DNA of 64,000 nt from the NCBI RefSeq assembly GCF_937873765.1, contig NZ_CALMZC010000013.1, positions 62,001-126,000 on the forward strand. The letters run 5' to 3'. The notes under the pieces are model-generated. The model was not told where the DNA came from and searched no databases. It saw only the letters and a list, made by a program, of their open reading frames with translations. The DNA is from an uncultured Thiothrix sp. (GTDB lineage Bacteria; Pseudomonadota; Gammaproteobacteria; Thiotrichales; Thiotrichaceae). Positions within the stretch are counted from its first letter, which is position 1, and every line of letters starts with the position of its first letter. Shown here one piece after another: positions 10,954-18,261 of the stretch. The position numbers and the translations under genes were made by a program.

Positions 10954-12000
10954 ATGGAGTATCGCCGATTAGGAAAGACTGATATCAAAGTCAGCAAAAT
11001 TTGCTTAGGTACGATGACCTTCGGTGAACAAAATACCGAAGCAGAAGCACATGAACAGCTTGATTATGCCGTCGCGCAGGGCATTAACTTCATTGATGCC
11101 GCTGAAATGTATCCCGTGCCGATTAATGCCGCCACACAAGGTCGTACAGAGCAGTATATAGGCAGTTGGTTAAAAAAACGTTCGGATCGTGATCAAATCA
11201 TTCTCGCCAGCAAAGTCGCAGGGCCAGGGCGCAAAGAAGCACTCGGTCATTTACGCGATGGCCCGCGTTTGAGCCGTGAGCAGGTATTACAAGCTTGTGA
11301 TGCTAGCCTCCAACGCTTACAAACGGATTATATCGACCTCTATCAAATTCATTGGCCGAGCCGGAGTACTAATTATTTTGGGCAACTGGGCTATCGCTAT
11401 GGCAAAGATCATCACCCCGAAACGATTGCAGAAACTTTAGGTGCGTTAGGTGAGTTAGTGGCAGCAGGTAAAGTGCGCCAGATTGGTCTATCCAATGAAA
11501 CACCTTGGGGGCTAGCGGAGTATTTGAGTTTAGCGAAAGAGTTGAATTTGCCCCGAGTCGTGACAGTCCAAAACCCTTATAGTTTATTAAATCGTAGCTA
11601 TGAAGTGGGCTTAGCCGAGTTTGCTCATCGAAGTTCAGTCGGTTTATTGGCGTATTCGCCGCTTGCTTTTGGAGTTTTGAGTGGCAAATATCTGAATGGC
11701 CAGCGCCCCGAAGGCACGCGTCTGACACGCTGGGGGCAATACTTCACCCGTTACACTTCTGAAAATGCGCAAAAAGTCACACAACAATATGTCGAGTTGG
11801 CTGAGCAACATGGCTTGAATCCGGCACAAATGGCTTTGGCTTATGTAAATTCGCGCCCCTTTTTAACGGCCAATATTATTGGTGCTACTAGCATGGAGCA
11901 ATTGCGCAGCAATATTGCTAGTGCAGACTTAGTGCTGTCTGATGAGCTATTAAAAGGCATTGAAGCGATTCATGACATGCATCCCAATCCTTGCCCCTAA
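10954..12000 (+). CDS. tas: NADP(H)-dependent aldo/keto reductase, Tas-like
   Basis: About 348 residues with strong resemblance to E. coli Tas along the whole length, for example LGTMTFGEQNTEAEAHEQLD, INFIDAAEMYPVP, QNPYSLLNRSYEVGLAEFAH and NIIGATSMEQL. Aldo/keto-reductase catalytic residues are visible: Asp and Tyr in FIDAAEMY, Lys in LASKVAG and His in YQIHWPSRS. The enzyme should reduce aldehydes or ketones with NADPH; the physiological substrate is unknown. AGGAG at 10943-10947, 6 nt ahead, marks ATG 10954. It heads a tightly packed trio with yqiA and the HopJ-family gene. Confidence 0.92.
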   Translation: MEYRRLGKTDIKVSKICLGTMTFGEQNTEAEAHEQLDYAVAQGINFIDAAEMYPVPINAATQGRTEQYIGSWLKKRSDRDQIILASKVAGPGRKEALGHLRDGPRLSREQVLQACDASLQRLQTDYIDLYQIHWPSRSTNYFGQLGYRYGKDHHPETIAETLGALGELVAAGKVRQIGLSNETPWGLAEYLSLAKELNLPRVVTVQNPYSLLNRSYEVGLAEFAHRSSVGLLAYSPLAFGVLSGKYLNGQRPEGTRLTRWGQYFTRYTSENAQKVTQQYVELAEQHGLNPAQMALAYVNSRPFLTANIIGATSMEQLRSNIASADLVLSDELLKGIEAIHDMHPNPCP

Positions 12001-12012
12001 GCGGAGTGGGCA

Positions 12013-12576
12013 GTGATTCTCTATATTCACGGCTTTCGTTCTTCGTCGCTGTCGGCTAAGGCACAGGAAACCAAGCACTGGTTAGCGGCTCAAGGGCGCG
12101 CTCAGGAGTGGATTTGCCCTGACTTGCCGCTCTATCCGCTCGAAGCCATGCAGATGCTAGAAAACATTGTGCAGGCCTCCCAAGAGCCGCCAAGATTGAT
12201 TGGTAGCTCGCTCGGTGGTTTCTATGCAACGGTCTTGGTCGCGCGTTATGGTTTAAAGGCGGTGGTGGTGAATCCTGCGGTGCATCCGGGCTTGGTATTG
12301 CGTCCGGCGGTGGGGCTAATGACGAGTTTCTATGGTGATGAGCAATACTCGTTTACTGAGCAACATTTGCAAGAGTTGCATGCTTTGGATTTGCCAGCAC
12401 CCTTGCACCCAGACAATATCTTATTTCTGCAAGAGCGGGGCGATGAGGTTTTGGATTGGCAAGCGGGTCTAGCCTATTATCGGGACTGTCACCAACTCGT
12501 GTTTGCGGGTGGGGATCATGGTTTCACGCGCTATCGAGCGGTGTTACATTTAATTGACCATTTTTTAAATGATTAA
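12013..12576 (+). CDS. yqiA: YqiA-type esterase
   Basis: A 187-residue alpha/beta-hydrolase of the YqiA/YcfP family. It has MILYIHGFRSSSLSAKA at the start, the nucleophile elbow GSSLGGFYAT, AVVVNPAVHPG, LLFLQERGDEVLDWQ-like text and a terminal GGDHGFTRY with the catalytic His. E. coli YqiA shows short-chain acyl esterase activity; the in vivo role is unknown. The GTG start at 12013 is supported by GGAG (12003-12006). Only 12 bases separate it from tas and 3 from the next gene, so the three are probably co-transcribed. Confidence 0.9.
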   Translation: MILYIHGFRSSSLSAKAQETKHWLAAQGRAQEWICPDLPLYPLEAMQMLENIVQASQEPPRLIGSSLGGFYATVLVARYGLKAVVVNPAVHPGLVLRPAVGLMTSFYGDEQYSFTEQHLQELHALDLPAPLHPDNILFLQERGDEVLDWQAGLAYYRDCHQLVFAGGDHGFTRYRAVLHLIDHFLND

Positions 12577-12579
12577 CTT

Positions 12580-12942
12580 ATGACCCTAGAACAACTTTTA
12601 GAGCAGTTGAAAAGCCAGCAAAAACTTAATTTCGCTGAAGTAATCGCCACGCTTGAGGCTCATTATGAGTATACGCCCCAAAGTTTCACGAATGGTTTGG
12701 GGGTGGATTGCGTACAGAATCCAGCGGGCACGAATGAAGGCTCTTGCAAGGTGTTTGCGTTTGGGCAATTGCAGCAGCTTTCCCCTGAACAGACTTTAGC
12801 CTGCTTTGGCGAGCATTATCGGAAAGTACTAGCGATCCCTGAAGGCACTGATCATAGGAATATTCGTAGCTTTATGCACCACGGCTGGGCAGGAATAGAG
12901 TTTTTGGGGAATGAGCCTGCATTGAAGCTTAAGTACCAGTAA
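12580..12942 (+). CDS. HopJ-family protein
   Basis: A 120-residue protein of the family named after Pseudomonas HopJ. The family blocks FTNGLG, NPAGTNEGSCKVFAFGQL, LACFGEHYR and a C-terminal RSFMHHGWAGI are all present. Despite the name, the family is widespread in free-living gammaproteobacteria, and nothing here (no type III secretion genes, no secretion signal) suggests an effector. The molecular role is unknown. It is the third gene of the tas-yqiA-hopJ run, 3 bases after yqiA. Confidence 0.85.
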   Translation: MTLEQLLEQLKSQQKLNFAEVIATLEAHYEYTPQSFTNGLGVDCVQNPAGTNEGSCKVFAFGQLQQLSPEQTLACFGEHYRKVLAIPEGTDHRNIRSFMHHGWAGIEFLGNEPALKLKYQ

Positions 12943-12975
12943 ACTGAAGGCCATGAAAGCATGACCTTAGTTAAA

Positions 12976-13809
12976 CTAACTCGTCGTAATCGCCAAGCTT
13001 TCACTAGGTGAGCTTAAGGGAGTGATATTTGTAGCTTCGATTTGCATTCGAGTCATGGTCGCTTTGCCCACGATGGTTGCAAACGAGGCATCTGCAGCAT
13101 CGCGCGCTGTGGAAATGCGCACAAAGCTGCTCGTGGGAGCCATGCGAGTTGCATCAAAGAAATACCATTTACCGTCTAAGTAGGCTTCGAAGACGCCGTG
13201 AAAATCAGCTGGTGGCTCTAAGCCGGGCGCATAGGCCGAAACATAACGAGCAGGAATCCCTAGAGCACGACACAAACTAATGCTTAAATGTGCAAAATCA
13301 CGACACACGCCAGCACGTTGCAATAAGACCTCACTCGCACCACTAGACGCATTAGTTGTACCGGGTACATACTCAATATTCTCATAGACCCAATCAACTA
13401 CCGCAGCGACGCGTGTATAACCTGTTGGGATGCCTTCAAATGTCTTATACGCAAAGCGCCCGATGCGATCTGCTTCGCAATAGCGGCTTGGATTCAAATA
13501 AGGCAAAACCTCCGCTGGCAATTGTGCATAAGGGGTTTCTGCTACTTGACTAGGATCAGATGTATTAACTTGTAAGGCGAAACTAGCTGCATAATCAATA
13601 CTGAATAAGCCGGGCTGCGCGGTGACGCGAATACTACGCCCGCCTTCGGGACCATAATTAAACGTTTCATAGGGCACATAAGGGTTTAAGATTAAATTCT
13701 CTTGTTGGAGAGTTTGATACGCATTTAAAGCAGGCATGATGCTGAAAATAAAAGTTGCGGCTGATTCCAGTTTGTAATCTAGCTGGGTGGCGACTTGGAT
13801 CAGACTCAT
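12976..13809 (-). CDS. Transglutaminase-like cysteine protease-fold protein
   Basis: About 277 residues. The N-terminal beta domain (1-about 110) is of the type found with bacterial transglutaminase-like proteins. The core has Cys169 (RAGVCRDFAHL), His204 (FHGVFEAYL) and Asp219 (WYFFDAT), the Cys-His-Asp triad. Such proteins may cleave or crosslink peptides; several are linked to peptide ligation or proteolysis, but the substrate here is unknown. There is no signal peptide. Start 13809 is chosen because AAGGA lies 6 nt before it, while the ATG two codons upstream abuts the AAGGA. Confidence 0.85.
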   Translation of the reverse strand: MSLIQVATQLDYKLESAATFIFSIMPALNAYQTLQQENLILNPYVPYETFNYGPEGGRSIRVTAQPGLFSIDYAASFALQVNTSDPSQVAETPYAQLPAEVLPYLNPSRYCEADRIGRFAYKTFEGIPTGYTRVAAVVDWVYENIEYVPGTTNASSGASEVLLQRAGVCRDFAHLSISLCRALGIPARYVSAYAPGLEPPADFHGVFEAYLDGKWYFFDATRMAPTSSFVRISTARDAADASFATIVGKATMTRMQIEATNITPLSSPSESLAITTS

Positions 13810-14010
13810 ATGCATTCCTTGGGTTAAGTTAGCGGTTAATCACAAATTAAAGAAGCAATTCATGCGCCAATTAATTGCTGTATACCCTCATAGGCTAGTC
13901 TATTTCCCCAAAAAATGTGAATGCCGCTATAGAAATTGAGCAATCTAAGTTTGTATAGCGTAAAACTTGGCTTATAATAAGCACTTATGCTAGTAAATAA
14001 GAAAAATCAT

Positions 14011-14448
14011 ATGAAACTTAAATTCATTCTATTAGGAGCTATCAGCTTATTATCTGGCTGTGCCGCGGTGCCCAATGTGGTCGCTCCGCCGAGCATTTCA
14101 GTGCAGGATGTAAGCTTACAAAATCTCTCACTAACACAAGGCATGGCTTTAGTCGGTTTGCAGGTGACTAATCCGAATGCTTTCCCGATTCCACTGGAAG
14201 GTATTCAATACAACCTGCGTTTAAATGGCACTCAGGTCGCTAGTGGTGATCAGCGACAATCTATGTATTTGCAACCTAATCAGCCCACACCCGTGCAAAT
14301 TCCAGTGCAATTGCAGCTTGCTACTCTCATGCAACTAGCACCGGTGCTGTGGCAAAATCGCGCGGCGCAATATCAATTAGATGGTGCAGTACGCCTGCCG
14401 TTTATTAGTGTTCCGTTTCAACGGCAGGGTGCGATTGGAGTCAATTAG
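14011..14448 (+). CDS. LEA14/WHy-type lipoprotein
   Basis: About 145 residues. A lipoprotein signal peptide MKLKFILLGAISLLSGC with lipobox LSGC is followed by a single LEA type-2 (water-stress/hypersensitive-response) beta-sandwich. The repeat-like phrases LVGLQVTNPNAFPIPLEGI and YNLRLNGTQVASGD are typical. It is probably attached to the outer membrane facing the periplasm. Bacterial LEA2 lipoproteins are common and of unclear function, perhaps protective in desiccation or envelope stress. An earlier in-frame ATG at 13987 would add eight polar residues before the signal peptide, so I prefer 14011. It converges on the ferritin-like gene with a 4-base overlap. Confidence 0.82.
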   Translation: MKLKFILLGAISLLSGCAAVPNVVAPPSISVQDVSLQNLSLTQGMALVGLQVTNPNAFPIPLEGIQYNLRLNGTQVASGDQRQSMYLQPNQPTPVQIPVQLQLATLMQLAPVLWQNRAAQYQLDGAVRLPFISVPFQRQGAIGVN

Positions 14449-15545
14449 CCAAAGAACTGGATATCCCAAAAATCTTTGCGTAAGTGTTTAAATAATTGCG
14501 TAGCTTCTGCAGGGCTGGGTAAACCTAATTCATGCTGTAGGCTCAAGTCAGTTTCTTGTTGGAAGCTGGCTTCTAAATTTGTAATCGCTTCAAGCTGAGC
14601 TTGCCGAATGTGAGCTTGTTGGGCGGTGCTTAATTGTGGCATCACCCAAGCGTGAATAGCCCAAGAGAGAGCAGCATGACGCGTTTCTTCTTCAGTGATA
14701 TGGCTAATCACTGTACGAAAGATCGCATGTGTAGCACGCTCAGCTTGCCACCAACCACAAGCAGCCGCGAAAGTTTCATAAATACAACCCTCTAAAGCAT
14801 TCTCTAAAGCGATTTCGTATAAAGAGCGCAATTTAAAATCAGCTACCGCTAGTGTTGCTGTTTGCTCTGCATAAGCAGCAGCGAGTAAGCCGGCCATTTC
14901 CGCATGTTCAGTTTCCTCAAGTATTGCTGCTTCTGCTAAATCAATTAGAACCTGAGGTGCTGCATAGGCTTTTAGCTCTTGAGCTAAATAACGGAAAGCA
15001 GTGATGGCCGCAGTTTCCATAGTAGCCATGTTGGTGAAGTAGCTACCTAATAGCTGAGAATTGTTGGGTTGAACGAATGCAATATTGCACTCGTCTGGTA
15101 TACGTCCGGGAATAGGACAGCCCGATTTACGTAGATAATTACGAGTGACTAATTCATAACTAGCTGAGCAATTCATTTGGGGCATATTGTTAGGGGTCGA
15201 TTGAACGGTACAGTTGTTCACCTGAATATTTTCCAATCTACTACCGCCCATTACTCCACGAGTACGTAGACTTAATTGTTGTTTGCACAGATCAATACAA
15301 GCTTCAGCCGAAAGATTATTGCTAGGAGCTGGTCCTGAAACTGTTTTTTGACCAAACTCACGAGTATCAGAGCCAAAACATCCACTAAACGGATCAGGCG
15401 TAGTAGTTTTTCCAGGCAATGCTGGTTTATTAGTGGCGGGTGGTACAGTAGCTGCTGGCTCATGAGTACAGGCAACTTGTGTGCTTAAAGGCAAGGCTGC
15501 TAACACCGCATTACGTAATACAAATTTAAACTGATTAATATTCAT
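14445..15545 (-). CDS. Exported ferritin-like protein with Cys-containing N-terminal region
   Basis: About 366 residues. The N terminus (MNINQFKFVLRNAVLAALP) looks like a signal peptide with a Cys at the end (TQVAC) that is only a poor lipobox. A Pro/Thr linker and a region with about nine Cys (about 40-165) come next. The C-terminal half is helical with ferritin-like iron-ligand motifs: METAAITAFR, ILEETEHAEM, ALEGCIYETF and TEEETRHAALSW. A paired E..EH / E..RH pattern of this kind fits a di-iron four-helix bundle. It could act in periplasmic iron or oxygen chemistry, but no substrate is evident. ATG 15545 is chosen over 15593 to give a sensible signal sequence. Confidence 0.75.
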   Translation of the reverse strand: MNINQFKFVLRNAVLAALPLSTQVACTHEPAATVPPATNKPALPGKTTTPDPFSGCFGSDTREFGQKTVSGPAPSNNLSAEACIDLCKQQLSLRTRGVMGGSRLENIQVNNCTVQSTPNNMPQMNCSASYELVTRNYLRKSGCPIPGRIPDECNIAFVQPNNSQLLGSYFTNMATMETAAITAFRYLAQELKAYAAPQVLIDLAEAAILEETEHAEMAGLLAAAYAEQTATLAVADFKLRSLYEIALENALEGCIYETFAAACGWWQAERATHAIFRTVISHITEEETRHAALSWAIHAWVMPQLSTAQQAHIRQAQLEAITNLEASFQQETDLSLQHELGLPSPAEATQLFKHLRKDFWDIQFFG

Positions 15546-15804
15546 AACAATTTTTTCTAAAAAAGAAAACAGTATAATACAAAAAATAAGCAATTTTATA
15601 GGTCGAGTGCTTTGGAGTAACGCTTAAAGAGGCGAGATTAAGTAGAGTTAAAACTTAAGATCGTTTGATTAAAAATCATTTAATTTAGCATTAATAGATC
15701 AATGCTCAGTGCGTAGTAGTAGCTAAACCTCCTTTAATTTAGTGATAGCTAAAGCCTCTCAGACGCTAGACAATAGCCTTTTCATGACAAAAGCGAGGTT
15801 GGTT

Positions 15805-16467
15805 ATGCATTTTTTCAAATCTACCCAGTTGGCTTGGCTGCAAAGCTCTTTGCTACTGTTAGTCTTGGTTTTAAGCTTGCCCACTCAAGCGGCCACGGTG
15901 CTTAAACCGGTTGATAATGCCTCTAATGATCCAAGTTTCTTAGCATTTCGCAGCCAGCTCTTGAAAACCATTGAACGCAAAGATGCCAAAGCTTTATTAG
16001 CGGTGGTCAATAAAAATATCCATGCTTCCTTCGGGATGGAAAATGGTATTGAAGACTTCAAAAAGATGTGGGGGCTAAACAAGCCAGCTACTAGCCAGTT
16101 GTGGGGTGAACTTAGCAAAGTGCTAAAAATGGGTGGTTCTTTTAGCAATAAAACAACATTTGTTGCGCCTTATGTGTTTAGCGAGTGGCCAGAAAGTCAA
16201 GATGCTTTTGAAAATTGGGCGGTGATTGCTAAAGATGTGAATATTCGTGCCAAGCCTAGTACGAGCGCCGCAGTGTTGAAAAAGGTGAGTTATGAAATCC
16301 TGCCGATTGAATTCAGTGAAAATGAGCAATGGGTGACGGTGAAGCTCGCTCAAGGTAAAAAAGGCTATATTGCCAGCCAATATATTCGTAGCTCGGTGGA
16401 TTACCGCGCCTTTTTTGAAAAGATCAATGGGCTCTGGCAAATGACGGTATTTATCGCAGGCGATTAG
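15805..16467 (+). CDS. Exported SH3-domain protein
   Basis: About 220 residues. A signal peptide of about 29 residues (MHFFKSTQLAWLQSSLLLLV onward, ending LPTQA) is followed by a helical region of about 100 residues and a bacterial SH3 domain near 155-215 (KDVNIRAKPSTSAAVLKKV, then WVTVKL and GKKGYIASQYI). Such domains bind peptidoglycan or other envelope targets. The start at 15805 is set by GAGG six bases upstream; longer in-frame starts at 15742 and 15784 lack one. It converges on the AEC permease with a 4-base overlap. The function is unknown beyond the envelope location. Confidence 0.8.
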   Translation: MHFFKSTQLAWLQSSLLLLVLVLSLPTQAATVLKPVDNASNDPSFLAFRSQLLKTIERKDAKALLAVVNKNIHASFGMENGIEDFKKMWGLNKPATSQLWGELSKVLKMGGSFSNKTTFVAPYVFSEWPESQDAFENWAVIAKDVNIRAKPSTSAAVLKKVSYEILPIEFSENEQWVTVKLAQGKKGYIASQYIRSSVDYRAFFEKINGLWQMTVFIAGD

Positions 16468-17390
16468 ATCATCAAGTTAACCCAAAATGTGACACTGAGT
16501 AGCGAGATTAAAGTCGAGAAGACCACAAGCTGTGAGCTGGCTTGTTCAAATAAGTTGTAGCGCATGGCGACCACATGTACTAAAGCTCCTGTCGGCAACG
16601 CAGTCAGGAGTACAGTCGTTACCAGCCAAATGGGATCGGTCACCCCTAGGAGATAAAAAGCGAAATAAGTCAGTGCAGGATGTACTAACAGTTTAAGCGT
16701 AATTAACCAGCTTAGTTCACCCAAGCTGGTTTGAATCTGCCGAAACTGGAGACTTGCCCCCAAGCAAAACAGCGCCACTGGAATAGCAGCGGGCGCGAGC
16801 ATATCCAAGGTAGTATTAACGACTTTGGGCAGCGCTAGATTAAAGCCTGAGGCAAGTAAGCCAAGTACAGTCGATAAAAAAATCGGGTTGCGCAGGAGAG
16901 AACGATCCAAAGTCGTCCAAATTTGCTTTAAGCTCATGCTGTGTTGGCGCAAAGCCTCAATCCACAGTTGTGCGCCACCAATAATAAATAAATTCCCAGC
17001 CAGAATGATACTAATCGTTGCTGCGGATGCTCCTAGCAAGCTAAAAGTCAGTGGAATGCCCATATAAGCAAAATTCGCAAATACACTATTTAACCCACGC
17101 ATCACCAACTCAGGTGGTGATTTACAGTGGAAAAGATAGCGACTGCTTAATACTGCAATAAGGGAAGTTAAAATAATACCTAGCACAAAAGCAGCTAGCG
17201 CAGGCCAATTGAATAAATTATCTAAAGTTTGTCGGCGGGCTGCATTAAATAAAAGCGCAGGTACTGCAAAGTAATATACGAACAGATTCAAGGCTGGCAG
17301 CATTTTGACATCAAGGATGGTTCTGCGAGCGAGATAGCCTAGGCCAATCAAGGTAAATAAAGGAATAATCGCGAGCAGGCTTGCAGTCAC
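16464..17390 (-). CDS. AEC-family (auxin efflux carrier-like) permease
   Basis: A 308-residue integral membrane protein with about ten hydrophobic segments in two halves, as in the AEC/BASS fold. The opening LLAIIPLFTLIGLGYLARR and the helix YYFAVPALLFNAARRQ are characteristic. AEC carriers move organic anions such as malate or malonate; the substrate here cannot be assigned. The gene stands alone. Confidence 0.87.
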   Translation of the reverse strand: MTASLLAIIPLFTLIGLGYLARRTILDVKMLPALNLFVYYFAVPALLFNAARRQTLDNLFNWPALAAFVLGIILTSLIAVLSSRYLFHCKSPPELVMRGLNSVFANFAYMGIPLTFSLLGASAATISIILAGNLFIIGGAQLWIEALRQHSMSLKQIWTTLDRSLLRNPIFLSTVLGLLASGFNLALPKVVNTTLDMLAPAAIPVALFCLGASLQFRQIQTSLGELSWLITLKLLVHPALTYFAFYLLGVTDPIWLVTTVLLTALPTGALVHVVAMRYNLFEQASSQLVVFSTLISLLSVTFWVNLMI

Positions 17391-17460
17391 AGTAACATCC
17401 GAGTCAGGTTTGAAACGCGGCTATTATAGTGAAAACTGCTTGGAGTGCAGTCAGTTTATC

Positions 17461-18096
17461 TTAAAACCATAAGCTCTCTTGCCATGCTAAATTAGGTTTA
17501 CCCCCCTCAGTAGCTACTTGGGTGGCGTTAGCTGGTAAATTGTGTTCAATCCAATAAAGGGGTGTTTTTTGGTTATTGGTGTGTAAAAGATTTTGCAGGA
17601 TAGTGAGGAATTGCTGATTTGGATTGATTAAGAGTGCACTGCTATTTTCAGTCAGCAACTGAATATCTAAGCTACTCAGTTTATCGTTTAACTCTAAGGG
17701 TTTGTATCCATGTAGCTCACTTGCAGTATTACTAGGGCTTTTGCCTAATTCTAAGGGATTACGTTGAGGCAGTTTAGTATCAGAATTGGTTTCATCTACA
17801 AAATCAAGTAGCTCAATCAGCGGATCAGTTTGCGGGGTATTGAGTGCTAAAGGTCGTTGAGGCTGAGCTTCTGTAGGAGTGTCTGTGATTTGGTTGATTT
17901 GCTGCTCAACCACTTGCCCAACCTGCTGGTTAAGTGCTTGTTGTTTAGCATTTTCTTCGGAGTTTGACTGGGGCAGCGACAAGTACTGTTTAGTGGATTT
18001 CCCAAATTCTATGCTGGGCGTATTAGTCAAAGGTAGACTACGTACAGTTTTTAGATCAATAGCTTTACTAGGGGCTAGAGTGCTAGAGGAAATCAT
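17461..18096 (-). CDS. Hypothetical Gln/Ser/Leu-rich protein
   Basis: A 211-residue open frame with no family I recognise. Composition is polar and repeat-like: a phrase of the form PL-L/E-L (PLALNTPQ, PLELGKSPS, PLELNDKLS) recurs, a Gln-rich stretch lies near 50-75, and there is no signal peptide or membrane helix. The C-terminal 60 residues look more ordered. Most of it is probably disordered. It is transcribed in the same direction as the upstream NAD-GDH gene but separated by a long gap. Codon use is like that of its neighbours, so I judge it to be real. Confidence 0.6.
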   Translation of the reverse strand: MISSSTLAPSKAIDLKTVRSLPLTNTPSIEFGKSTKQYLSLPQSNSEENAKQQALNQQVGQVVEQQINQITDTPTEAQPQRPLALNTPQTDPLIELLDFVDETNSDTKLPQRNPLELGKSPSNTASELHGYKPLELNDKLSSLDIQLLTENSSALLINPNQQFLTILQNLLHTNNQKTPLYWIEHNLPANATQVATEGGKPNLAWQESLWF

Positions 18097-18261
18097 GAAG
18101 GACTATTCCAGTATTTTATAATTTCAGTCATTTATTAACTAAATTAATGCCTGATGAAAGCTTGCTGGGGATAATTGGATAAATTGTCGAAATGAACGGT
18201 AGTTAAGCTGTTTTTTTGAACAATGCCCAGCTTGTTTGCCGAGCATTGCTATTAGTTTTAT

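Noticed and set aside
12580..12942. HopJ as a type III effector
   Set aside because: The family is common in organisms without type III secretion, and no secretion genes or signal are seen here.
18221..18247. Terminator after the NAD-GDH gene (CAATGC/GCATTG arms)
   Set aside because: The stem is short, the loop is long and no T-run follows on the reverse strand.
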